Positions 26,765 through 34,629 of a stretch of 64,000 nucleotides of DNA are shown here, one piece after another. Position 1 is the stretch's first letter. Each line of letters starts with the position of its first letter. The stretch covers positions 372,001-436,000 of the forward strand of contig NZ_CP077683.1 in assembly GCF_019063845.1 (NCBI RefSeq). The letters are read 5' to 3'. Origin of the DNA: Geomonas subterranea (GTDB lineage Bacteria; Desulfobacterota; Desulfuromonadia; Geobacterales; Geobacteraceae). Position numbers and translations under genes: made by a program. The notes under the pieces were generated by a model. The model did not search any database. It saw nothing but the letters and a program-made list of their open reading frames with translations, and had not been told where the DNA came from.

Positions 26765-27538
26765 ATGAAAAAGGGCGGGGAAAAGACGAACTATAACCGA
26801 AGCGTCAGCCGGGCTCTGGACGTTCTGGAGCAGTTCCTCGGGGATGACCATGAGGTCGGCTTGACCGAATTGAGCCGGCGCCTCAAGTTGCCCAAAAACA
26901 ACGTATTCCGGTTGCTGGCCACGTTGGAACTGCGCGGTTACCTCGGCAAGGACTCGGTGACCGAGCGCTACCAGCTCGGGTTCAAAACGGTGGAACTCTC
27001 CCAGAACGCCTTCAGGCAGCGAGGGCTGGGACGGTCGCGGGCGGTGATGGAGCGGCTTGTGCGTGAATGTAACGAGACCGCGTGCGTCTCCATCATGGCC
27101 GACTACAGGGTGATCAATCTCGACGCCGTGCAGTGCGATCACAACCTGCGCGTCATACCTGCTCTTGGTGTGCATTTGCCCGCATATTGCACCGCGCCGG
27201 GTAAATCGCTCATGGCCCATTTCGCCGAGGAGGCCATCGTCAAATACGCCTCCACGAACAAGTTCGAAAAGCATACCCCACATACCATCGTTGATCCAGA
27301 AAGCTGGAAGCACCAACTGCGGGTGATCGCCCAACAGGGGTACGCGATGGAGATGGAGGAATTGAACATGGGGGTGACCAGCGTCGGGGCGCCCATCCGC
27401 GACTACACCTCGCGCGTCATAGGTGCTCTCAGCATCCTGGGGCCTTCGCAGCGCTTTCCGCTGGAACGGATGGAGCATGAGTTGGTGCCGTTGCTGAAGC
27501 AGGGTGCGGCCGATATTTCCGCCAGGTTCGGCTATTAA
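26765..27538 (+). CDS. IclR-family transcriptional regulator
   Basis: The 257-residue protein has a winged helix at residues 12-75 (RSVSRALDVLEQF, VGLTELSRRLKLPKNNVFRL, LATLELRGYL) and the IclR effector domain after residue 85 (LRVIPALGVHLPAYCTAPGK, the signature for the ligand site). Proteins of this type often control aromatic degradation, binding pathway intermediates. It opens the plus-strand part of the aromatic island, 73 bp before the CoxD-like gene. Dyads in its promoter also occur before the sigma54 activator gene and the bamQ-type gene, so it is the best candidate regulator of all three. Effector unknown. Confidence 0.9.
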   Translation: MKKGGEKTNYNRSVSRALDVLEQFLGDDHEVGLTELSRRLKLPKNNVFRLLATLELRGYLGKDSVTERYQLGFKTVELSQNAFRQRGLGRSRAVMERLVRECNETACVSIMADYRVINLDAVQCDHNLRVIPALGVHLPAYCTAPGKSLMAHFAEEAIVKYASTNKFEKHTPHTIVDPESWKHQLRVIAQQGYAMEMEELNMGVTSVGAPIRDYTSRVIGALSILGPSQRFPLERMEHELVPLLKQGAADISARFGY

Positions 27539-27611
27539 ACGAGGAGCGTCACAAGGTCTTCGACCGGCAACGCATGACTGCCGATAACGTCACTAGGGAT
27601 GGGGCACAAAA

Positions 27612-28469
27612 ATGACTGACATAAAATTCGCGGGAACCGACTCCTACATAGCGACGGATGACCTGAAGCTGGCTGTCAACTCCGCGATGGTGCTGGGGAG
27701 GCCGCTGCTGGTGAAGGGTGAGCCGGGAACGGGCAAGACCATGCTTGCGGAGGAGGTGGCCCGTGCTCTGGACAAGCCGCTGTTCCAGTGGCACATCAAG
27801 TCGAGCACCAAGGCCCAGCAGGGGCTCTACGAGTACGACGCGGTCTCGCGCCTGCGCGACTCGCAGCTTGGCGACGCTCGTGTGCATGAGATAGGAAACT
27901 ACATCGTGAAGGGGAAGCTCTGGGAGGCGTTCAAATCGGAACGGCAGGCGGTGCTTTTGATCGACGAGGTGGACAAGGCGGACATCGAGTTCCCCAACGA
28001 CCTGCTGCGCGAACTGGACCGGATGGAGTTCTACGTCTACGAGACGAAGGAACTGGTGCAGGCGAGGCACCGCCCGGTGATCATCATCACGAGCAACAAC
28101 GAGAAGGAGCTGCCGGACGCCTTCCTGCGCCGCTGCTTCTTCCATTACATCCGCTTCCCGGACCGGGAGACGCTGGAGAGCATCGTCTCGGTGCACTACC
28201 CCGGCCTGAACCGGGCACTGGTGACCGAGGCCCTGGGGGTGTTTCTGGGTGTCAGGGAAATGCCGGGGATGAAGAAGAAGCCTTCCACCTCCGAGCTCCT
28301 CGACTGGCTGAAGATCCTGGCGGCGGAAGGGGTGTCGCCTCAGGCACTGCAGGCTGCGGCCAGGGAGAGGGTGATGCCGCCCCTGCACGGCGCCCTGCTG
28401 AAAAACGAACAGGACCTGCAGCTGTTCCAGACGCAGCCCCGGCGCACCGGTTCAGGCTTCAGGGCCTGA
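27612..28469 (+). CDS. MoxR-family AAA+ ATPase, CoxD-like
   Basis: The 285-residue protein has Walker A GEPGTGKT (residues about 37-44), Walker B VLLIDEVDKAD and sensor ITSNNEKELPDAFLRRC. The LYEYDAVSRLRDSQLGD stretch is like that in CoxD of carbon-monoxide dehydrogenase clusters. MoxR ATPases act as chaperones with VWA partners; CoxD and CoxE mature the Mo/Cu site of CO dehydrogenase. Here the VWA partner follows four bases downstream. Because a molybdenum hydroxylase is encoded at 50.7-54.5 kb in the same island, a maturation role for that enzyme is a reasonable inference. The general MoxR assignment is secure. Confidence 0.9.
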   Translation: MTDIKFAGTDSYIATDDLKLAVNSAMVLGRPLLVKGEPGTGKTMLAEEVARALDKPLFQWHIKSSTKAQQGLYEYDAVSRLRDSQLGDARVHEIGNYIVKGKLWEAFKSERQAVLLIDEVDKADIEFPNDLLRELDRMEFYVYETKELVQARHRPVIIITSNNEKELPDAFLRRCFFHYIRFPDRETLESIVSVHYPGLNRALVTEALGVFLGVREMPGMKKKPSTSELLDWLKILAAEGVSPQALQAAARERVMPPLHGALLKNEQDLQLFQTQPRRTGSGFRA

Positions 28470-28473
28470 AGAC

Positions 28474-29652
28474 GTGCTGATCGACTTCTTCCTGGGGCTG
28501 AAGCGGGCCGGGGTGCCGGTCACGCTGTACGAATTCCTGACGCTGCTCGAGGCGCTGGAGAAACGGCTGGCCTTTGGCAGCGCCGAGGAATTCTACTTCC
28601 TCGCGCGCCTCATCCTGGTGAAGGATGAAGTCAACTACGACAAGTTCGATCGCGTCTTCATGGAGTTTTTCCAGGGAGCCACCCTCGGGGAAGGCGGGCT
28701 TTTCGCCGGGATCCCGGAGGAGTGGCTGCGCAAGATCAAGGAGAAGTTCCTGTCCGAGGAGCAAAAGCGCCAGATCCAGGCGCTGGGGGGGCTGGACAAG
28801 CTCCTGGAGACGCTGAAACAGCGCCTTGCCGAGCAGAAGGAGCGTCACCAGGGGGGCAGCAAGTGGATCGGCACCGGCGGCACCTCCCCCTTCGGCGCCT
28901 ACGGCTACCACCCCGAGGGGATCCGGATAGGCCAGCCGGAGTCGCGCCACCGGCGGGCGGTCAAGGTCTGGGACAGGCGTGAGTTTCGCAACCTGGACGG
29001 CTCGGCGGAGCTCGGCACCCGCAACATGAAGATGGCCCTGCGCCGGGTGCGCCACTTCGCCCGCGAGGGCGCACAGGAGGAGCTCGACCTTCCGGGCACC
29101 ATCCGGGCCACCGCAAACAACGCCGGGTACCTGGATCTGCGCATGGTCCCGGAGCGGCACAACAAGGTGAAGGTGCTTTTGTTGCTGGACGTGGGAGGAT
29201 CGATGGACCCGCACGTGGAAGACTGCGAGCAGCTCTTCTGCGCGGCCCGCAGCGAATTCAAGCACCTGGAGCATTTCTACTTTCACAACTGCGTCTACGA
29301 GAAGGTGTGGCGCGACAACCGGCGCCGTCACCACCATCATCTCCCCACCTTCGACCTGATCCACCACTTCGGCCCGGACTGGAAGCTGATCCTGGTCGGG
29401 GACGCCACCATGGGACCCTACGAAATCGAGTGGCGGGGGGGGAGCGTGGAGCACGACAACGCGGAGGCGGGGTCGGTGTGGCTGTCCCGGCTGCTGGCCC
29501 AGTACCCGCGCGCCGTCTGGCTGAACCCCGTGTCCCAGCGCGAGTGGGAGTTCAGCAGCTCGGTCCGCATCATCCGCCGGATGATGGGGGACCGCATGTT
29601 TCCCCTGACGGTGGACGGGGTAGGGCAGGCAGTCGAGTTGCTGAACAGGTAA
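28474..29652 (+). CDS. VWA-domain protein, CoxE-like
   Basis: The 392-residue protein starts with GTG (MLIDFFLGLKRAGVPVTLYE), typical for CoxE-like proteins. Residues about 225-385 form a von Willebrand A domain, beginning VKVLLLLDVGGSMDPHVEDC. The MIDAS motif reads DVGGS where DxSxS is usual, so the first serine is replaced by glycine. Other features include the His-rich RRRHHHHLPTF and a WLNP strand. It would bind the CoxD-like ATPase encoded immediately upstream. The pair probably acts in cofactor insertion for a molybdenum enzyme, which is inferred from the CoxDE precedent. Confidence 0.88.
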   Translation: MLIDFFLGLKRAGVPVTLYEFLTLLEALEKRLAFGSAEEFYFLARLILVKDEVNYDKFDRVFMEFFQGATLGEGGLFAGIPEEWLRKIKEKFLSEEQKRQIQALGGLDKLLETLKQRLAEQKERHQGGSKWIGTGGTSPFGAYGYHPEGIRIGQPESRHRRAVKVWDRREFRNLDGSAELGTRNMKMALRRVRHFAREGAQEELDLPGTIRATANNAGYLDLRMVPERHNKVKVLLLLDVGGSMDPHVEDCEQLFCAARSEFKHLEHFYFHNCVYEKVWRDNRRRHHHHLPTFDLIHHFGPDWKLILVGDATMGPYEIEWRGGSVEHDNAEAGSVWLSRLLAQYPRAVWLNPVSQREWEFSSSVRIIRRMMGDRMFPLTVDGVGQAVELLNR

Positions 29653-29673
29653 CGCCCCCTTCAGGAGGTTCCC

Positions 29674-30792
29674 ATGGCACCATACGCCGGGTTCGAGCAG
29701 GGCCCGATCCGCCCCCCCAGCGAGGCCGACAGCCTCTTGATCCGGGTGAACCGGAACTGTCCCTGGAACCGCTGCACCTTCTGCTCCCTCTACAAGAAGC
29801 GGAAGTTCTCCATCCGGCCGGCCGAGGACGTCATCCGTGACATCGACACCATCCACCATCTGATCAAAAAGATCGCCGCGGGTGCGCCACCGCAATCCCT
29901 GTCGGGGGAGCAGCAGGAAGTGCTTGCCGCCTGGAACTGGTACGGCTCCGGAATGGAGTCGGTATTCCTGCAGGATGCGGACAGTTTCACCTGCCGGCCG
30001 GAAAACCTGCTGCGGATCCTCCACCACCTGCGGGAGAGGTTTCCCGGGGTGAAGAGGATCACCTGTTATGCCCGCTCCGCGAGCCTCGCCCGTACCCCGG
30101 ATGGCGCGCTTAAGGAACTCGCCGCGGCCGGGCTGAACCGGATTCACGTGGGGATGGAGACCGGCTCCGAGACGCTGCTCAAGCTGGTGCGCAAGGGGGT
30201 AGGGAAGGAGGAGCAGGTCGCGGCGGGGCTCAAGGTGAAGGGGGCGGGGATCGAACTATCGGAGTATTTCCTGGCCGGTCTGGGGGGGACGGAGCTTTCG
30301 CGCGAGCACGCCGAGGAGAGCGCCGACGTCATCAACCGGATCAACCCGGACTTCATCCGCTTCAGGGCGTTGCACGTACTGGACAACCTGGACCTTTTCC
30401 CGGACGGCGGCAAACCCTTCCGCTTTGCGCCGGACCTGGTGCTGGCACGGGAGACCCGCACCTTCCTCGAAAGGCTCGACGGCATCACCGGCGCGGTCAG
30501 AAGCGACCATGGCTTCAACCTGTTCCAGGAGATCAACGGCGCCTTCCCCGGCGGTAAGGAGCGCATGGTCGCGGTGCCCACGAGGTTCATGGAGCTGGAG
30601 CCGGATCAGCGGGTCCTGTTCCAGGTGGGGAAAAGGACCGGGTCCCTGCAGCGACTCGATGACCTCCAGCGCACCGAACGGGTCGACCCGGTGCGGGAGA
30701 TGTGCCGAAAAGCGGGGATCACGGCGGCCAACGTGGATGAGCGGATGCACGCGATGATGCAGGAGAGGATGAGAAGGGGGATCTACTGGTGA
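29674..30792 (+). CDS. Radical SAM protein
   Basis: The 372-residue protein has the iron-sulfur motif NCPWNRCTFCSLYKKRKFSI, with cysteines spaced CX4CX2C instead of the common CX3CX2C; this variant occurs in one known group of radical SAM proteins. The YGSGMESVFLQDADSF strand and GLNRIHVGMETGSETLL motif complete the SAM-binding barrel. The C-terminus (CRKAGITAANVDERMHAMMQ) is helical. It follows the CoxE-like gene by 21 bp and likely belongs to the same transcript. The substrate is not known; maturation of a metal site or modification of a protein in this island is possible but untested. Confidence 0.85.
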   Translation: MAPYAGFEQGPIRPPSEADSLLIRVNRNCPWNRCTFCSLYKKRKFSIRPAEDVIRDIDTIHHLIKKIAAGAPPQSLSGEQQEVLAAWNWYGSGMESVFLQDADSFTCRPENLLRILHHLRERFPGVKRITCYARSASLARTPDGALKELAAAGLNRIHVGMETGSETLLKLVRKGVGKEEQVAAGLKVKGAGIELSEYFLAGLGGTELSREHAEESADVINRINPDFIRFRALHVLDNLDLFPDGGKPFRFAPDLVLARETRTFLERLDGITGAVRSDHGFNLFQEINGAFPGGKERMVAVPTRFMELEPDQRVLFQVGKRTGSLQRLDDLQRTERVDPVREMCRKAGITAANVDERMHAMMQERMRRGIYW

Positions 30793-30795
30793 TCC

Positions 30796-32544
30796 TCAGC
30801 AGATGTCGGGGTTGACGAAAGGATCCTGGAGGCGGAAAGAGCCTTCCCCTTTCTGCTGCAGGCTCCCCAGGCGGTAGGCAAGCTGCGGGCGGGTGAGCCC
30901 CAGCGCACGCGCCGAAGCGGCAAGATTGCCACCCTCCTTTTCCACGGCGGCCCTGATCATCATGCTCTCCACCTGCTCAAGGGTCAGGCCCCCTTCCAGA
31001 ACCGCCTCGCACAGTGCCTTTCCCGCCGAACTGTGATTGAGGTCGAGGTTGCCGGTGCTGCTGACGCTGTATTCCACGTTTGCTTCGTCGGCGGTCGAGG
31101 AGAACATCTGGTCCAGCTCGATGCGGGCGCCGTGCTGGGCCAGGATCACCCCGCGCTCCACCATGTTCTGCAGTTCCCGGATGTTGCCCGGCCAGGGGTA
31201 CGCCAGCAGGGCCCGCTTGGCCTTGTCGGTGAAGCCCCGCAGCTTCTTCCCCTGTATCGCCGCGTATTTCTCCACGAAGCGCTCCGCGAGCAGCAGGATG
31301 TCCTCCTTCCTCTCGCTGAGCGACGGGATCTTGACCAGGAACGCGTTGAGGCGATAGTAGAGGTCGGAGCGGAACTTCCCTTCGCTCACCAGCTGTTTCA
31401 GGTCGATGTTGGTGGCCGCCACCAGCCTTACGTCCACCTTGCGGACCTTGTGGTCCCCCAGCCGCTCGATTTCCCCCTCCTGTAACACGCGCAGCAGTTT
31501 CGCCTGCGCCGGCAGTGGCAGGTCGCCGATCTCGTCCAGGAACAAGGTGCCGCCGCTGGCCCGCTCGAAGCGCCCCGGGCGCGATGCGAGCGCCCCGGTG
31601 TAGGCCCCCTTTTCCACGCCGAACAGCTCCGATTCCACCAGGTCATGGGGGATGGCGGCGCAGTTCACGGCGATGAAGGGGGCCTTGCTCCTAGTGCTCC
31701 GCTCATGCAGGGTGCGCGCGAACACCTCCTTGCCCACCCCGGTCTCCCCCTGCAAAAGGACCGTGATCTGACTTCCCGCCGCCTGCTTGAGCAGGCCGTA
31801 TGCCGTCAGGAACGCGGGGGATTTGCCCACCACGTCCGCGGGGAGTTTCTCCTTTTCGTTGATGGCGGAGCGCAGCTCCACCACCTGGGTCTGCAGTTCC
31901 CTGAGCTCGTCGGCTATGGGGTCCGGGTGGAAGATCCTTTTGAACTCCTCCGTGTCATCCCATTCCTCCAGCGGCTTGCCGACGGTGCGGCAATGCTTGT
32001 CCCCCCTGCCGATGCACTCCACCTCCTTGTAGAGGATGGGACGCCCCATGAGAGCCGAGGTGTAGCCGCAGGCATAGCCGAGTTGGCTCCAGCAGGTCGG
32101 GGCCGAGTGGGGGCCGTAGTGCCTCATGTGCCAGTTTCCTTCCCAGGAGTTCTCCCACATGAACTGACCGGAGAACTTTCCCGCAGCCCGGTCGACCTCC
32201 AATTCCAGCGTGGTGACCTTGGCGACCCCCTCCAGTGTGTGCAGCTGTGTCCCGACCAGGAACGCCTCCTGGTCCGAGACCCCTTCGAGCTGTCTTTTGA
32301 ACACCTCGGCGTCCTGAACGCCGGAAGCGAAACCCATGCGCATGAGAAGGGCCCTGGCGCGGCTCATCCCCAGGGTGTCGATCAGTTCCCTGCGCATGGC
32401 CCCCTGCGCCTCCGCGTGGATCAGCAGCATGCGGTGTTCGTGCAGCCAGATGTTGCCGGTGTCGGCGCAAAATTGCACCAGGGAACGCACCTTGTGCTTT
32501 GTGGCGTCGCCGGGAATGTTTTTCTTTTTCTGTGACTTGCTCAT
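30796..32544 (-). CDS. XylR/DmpR-type sigma54-dependent activator
   Basis: The 582-residue protein has an N-terminal XylR-type sensor region with a V4R domain (CWSQLGYACGYTSALMGRPI, VECIGRGDKHCR, residues 145-190). A B-linker follows, then a sigma54 AAA+ domain with Walker A GETGVGKE (266-273) and GAYTGA (313-318) where most have GAFTGA, and a Fis-type HTH at the C-terminus (LAASARALGLTRPQLAYRLG). Phenolic compounds bind the V4R region in DmpR and XylR and release ATPase activity. The start at 32544 is preferred to an ATG at 32601, which lacks a good site. It is divergent from the p-cresol operon, whose promoter region holds matching enhancer sites. Confidence 0.92.
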   Translation of the reverse strand: MSKSQKKKNIPGDATKHKVRSLVQFCADTGNIWLHEHRMLLIHAEAQGAMRRELIDTLGMSRARALLMRMGFASGVQDAEVFKRQLEGVSDQEAFLVGTQLHTLEGVAKVTTLELEVDRAAGKFSGQFMWENSWEGNWHMRHYGPHSAPTCWSQLGYACGYTSALMGRPILYKEVECIGRGDKHCRTVGKPLEEWDDTEEFKRIFHPDPIADELRELQTQVVELRSAINEKEKLPADVVGKSPAFLTAYGLLKQAAGSQITVLLQGETGVGKEVFARTLHERSTRSKAPFIAVNCAAIPHDLVESELFGVEKGAYTGALASRPGRFERASGGTLFLDEIGDLPLPAQAKLLRVLQEGEIERLGDHKVRKVDVRLVAATNIDLKQLVSEGKFRSDLYYRLNAFLVKIPSLSERKEDILLLAERFVEKYAAIQGKKLRGFTDKAKRALLAYPWPGNIRELQNMVERGVILAQHGARIELDQMFSSTADEANVEYSVSSTGNLDLNHSSAGKALCEAVLEGGLTLEQVESMMIRAAVEKEGGNLAASARALGLTRPQLAYRLGSLQQKGEGSFRLQDPFVNPDIC

Positions 32545-32638
32545 CTTCGTCCTGCCCTCCACGCCCCTCCCGAAACAGCGGTTCGAGAAGGACCTGCCCA
32601 CACTCCGCCCCTCTTAGCTACCAAAGAAGTAAGAGCAG

Positions 32639-32654
32639 TGGTATTGTAATACCA
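32639..32654. promoter_or_regulatory. Putative IclR-type operator before the sigma54 activator gene
   Basis: TGGTATTGTAATACCA is a perfect 7-2-7 palindrome, about 95 bp upstream of the activator start. It shares TGGTATTG and the symmetrical right half with sites at 26688 and 59075. Confidence 0.6.
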
Positions 32655-32907
32655 TAATACGGAGAACAATGTTATATTCATTTGTAGACATTTGCAAGCC
32701 GCTTCTTCGTTGGATCCGTATATCCCGGCGCCGGTTCCCGGCCCCGCCACCTTTTCCCCCGCCCCCGCTGTTTCTCACCTTCTCTCCCATGTGCTCGCGC
32801 AGGGCGCGCTTTAGGCCCCGGCGCAACATTCACCGTTATTGCCCAGTCATATCGGGCTGATAGGGGAGGTTGTGGGGTTTTTCCGCTGCAGTGCTTGCCG
32901 CATAGAC

Positions 32908-32923
32908 TTCATCAAATGATAAA
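32908..32923. promoter_or_regulatory. Upstream activating sequence 1 (XylR/DmpR-like)
   Basis: TTCATCAAATGATAAA resembles the 16-bp XylR/DmpR enhancer palindrome TTGATCAATTGATCAA. Its centre lies 42 bp, close to four helical turns, from the centre of the second site. Confidence 0.6.
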
Positions 32924-32949
32924 AACCGCCCGGGTCACCACCATCAGAT

Positions 32950-32965
32950 TTCATCAATTGGTGAA
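32950..32965. promoter_or_regulatory. Upstream activating sequence 2 (XylR/DmpR-like)
   Basis: TTCATCAATTGGTGAA is a near-perfect palindrome of the XylR/DmpR class. It lies about 140 bp upstream of the predicted -24/-12 promoter, a normal enhancer distance. Confidence 0.65.
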
Positions 32966-33099
32966 GAGCCGAGCTGCTCCCTCCGGCCGCGGGTAAATCG
33001 TGTGCGGCAAAGTTTACGCCCCCCTCAGGTTCGCAAGACGCAGATTTCACATGGATTTTCCTGAAAAGACAATCTTGCATACAATTGAAAACGATGTTT

Positions 33100-33115
33100 T
33101 GGCATTACGCGTGCT
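33100..33115 (+). promoter_or_regulatory. Predicted sigma54 (-24/-12) promoter of the p-cresol operon
   Basis: TGGCATTACGCGTGCT keeps the invariant GG and GC with ten bases between them and fits TGGCAC-N5-TTGCW at most positions. It faces the operon starting at 33327, leaving a leader of about 200 bases. Two other look-alikes nearby have wrong spacing. Confidence 0.6.
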
Positions 33116-33326
33116 ATGGAGAGGGTGTTCCAGCGAGAAAACGGCTGCTGCGGGTCCTGGCAAGGTGGAGTGCATGGTTCCGGCCGCTGTTGGCTTGATA
33201 ATTCACTTGATTCACGATGTATTTTCCCCGTGAGATCCGTGGTCGCAACGCTGGCGTTTCCAGATGCTGCCTATTCATTAGTGCAAAAAACCGTTTGTTG
33301 AAAATATCCAGAAGGGAGGACGGGCC

Positions 33327-34469
33327 ATGAGTATATCGGGTGATGGGCAGGACGGCGTGACCATGGAAGCAATCGAGACGGCCTGCATCGATGCCGGTGG
33401 GAGCCGCGCGGCCGCAGCCCCGGGATTCGGGCAGCTTGTGGTCTACCTTGCCGTGTTCATGGGGCTTAGCTGGGCGATGATGTATTTCATCCCCACCGGG
33501 TTGCTCTTCACCGTGCTCCTCCCCGCGTCCTTTTACGTGCTGTTCGGCATTGTCGTCTTCTCCCCGCTGGTCTCGGGAGGGTGGCCCTTCGCGCCCCCCC
33601 TGGGCGACTGGAAGCCGGGCGACGGCATCTGGAAGCCCGGCCTCGCCACCACGGCGCTCCTCACCGCGGTGGCCGTTGCGGGCCCCCTGGCCACCACGCA
33701 CCTTTACCCCCGCTTCCCGCTCTTCCCGGTCGGCTTTTGGTGGGGCATCATCCTCTTCACGGTGACCCTTTGGTACGCCTTCTCGTGGAACGGCTGGCCC
33801 CTGAACCGGACGTGCTCCCCTGCCGTGCGCGGCATCGGCGGTGGGGCGGTCATCGTCGGCATTACGGCACTCCTGTGGCAGCTGGTGAACCTCTCCGGCA
33901 CCCCCTTCGCCGGCGCTCCCTACGACCCGAAAGGTCCTTTCCAGGCGGAGTGGTTCTTCGGCCTGCTGGTCTGGATCATCGTCTGGATCCAGGCGTTTTC
34001 CAACGTGCTCACCTTCCAGCAGTGGCCCTTCTACAAAATGCGGCAGCCCCTGGGGGAGATCGCCAACACCGCCGTCTGCATCCTCCTCGGCTGGCTCTGC
34101 TGGAGCGTGAGCCTCAAGTTCATGTCCCCGACCTTCTCCTTCGCGGCCCTTGGTGGCTCCATCATCGGGATGCAGAACTTCCACGGCGCCATCTTCGGCT
34201 ACTACCCGTTCGCAAAGTACAAGCAGCCGACCCGCGGCATCTGCAACTTCGCGACCGAGATCATCCTGGCCTTCGGCTGGATCGCACTGATGCGGCTGAT
34301 CATGCCTCCGGTCGTGGCCAGGGTCCAGGCGGCGGGGCTCCCCTTCGACCTGAACGTGGTTTCCGTGCTGTTCACCCTCCACTTCGTGGCCCTTTTGACG
34401 CTGATTCACAACTTCTATTTCCTGAGGGCGCCGCTTGCACCGGGCGGTCCTCCTCCCGCGCCCGAGTAG
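33327..34469 (+). CDS. Multi-spanning membrane protein, first gene of the p-cresol operon
   Basis: The 380-residue protein has about ten hydrophobic helices from residue 28 to 365 and several Trp-rich loops (GGWPFAPPLGDWKPGDGIWK; WYAFSWNGWPLN). The C-terminus is Pro-rich. The start at 33327 follows GAAGGGAGGA. I do not recognise a transporter or enzyme signature. As the first gene after the sigma54 promoter it could import a phenolic substrate or anchor the membrane-bound p-cresol methylhydroxylase complex; both are guesses. No haem-binding His pattern like that of cytochrome b is clear. Confidence 0.75.
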   Translation: MSISGDGQDGVTMEAIETACIDAGGSRAAAAPGFGQLVVYLAVFMGLSWAMMYFIPTGLLFTVLLPASFYVLFGIVVFSPLVSGGWPFAPPLGDWKPGDGIWKPGLATTALLTAVAVAGPLATTHLYPRFPLFPVGFWWGIILFTVTLWYAFSWNGWPLNRTCSPAVRGIGGGAVIVGITALLWQLVNLSGTPFAGAPYDPKGPFQAEWFFGLLVWIIVWIQAFSNVLTFQQWPFYKMRQPLGEIANTAVCILLGWLCWSVSLKFMSPTFSFAALGGSIIGMQNFHGAIFGYYPFAKYKQPTRGICNFATEIILAFGWIALMRLIMPPVVARVQAAGLPFDLNVVSVLFTLHFVALLTLIHNFYFLRAPLAPGGPPPAPE

Positions 34470-34483
34470 CACCGTACGTCCGT

Positions 34484-34600
34484 CCATCCCCTCTCCCGCG
34501 GGAGAGGGTGCCCGAAGGGGGGGAGGGGGATGCCACGACGATGGGGTCCTGGCTGGGGCACCCCCCTCACCCCCGCCCCTCTCCCACAGGGCGAGGGGAG
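34484..34600. repeat. GC-rich palindromic intergenic repeat (family C)
   Basis: CCCTCTCCCGCGGGAGAGGG is a hairpin near 34489, followed by GTGCCCGAAGGGGGGGAGGG and a second arm ending CCCCTCTCCCACAGGGCGAG. Related repeats occur at 45414, 56194 and 61999. It separates the first gene of the operon from the flavoprotein gene. Confidence 0.6.
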
Positions 34601-34629
34601 ACAAGACACCTGCCAAAGAGGAGTCGGAA

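Noticed and set aside
28459-30147. Minus-strand open frame of 562 codons opposite the VWA and radical SAM genes
   Set aside because: Antisense shadow; no ribosome site and no domain.
33158-33173. Third sigma54-like sequence TGGCAAGGTGGAGTGCA
   Set aside because: The same spacing fault of one base.
33252-33267. Second sigma54-like sequence TGGCGTTTCCAGATGCTGC
   Set aside because: The GG and GC are eleven bases apart instead of ten, which usually abolishes sigma54 promoters.
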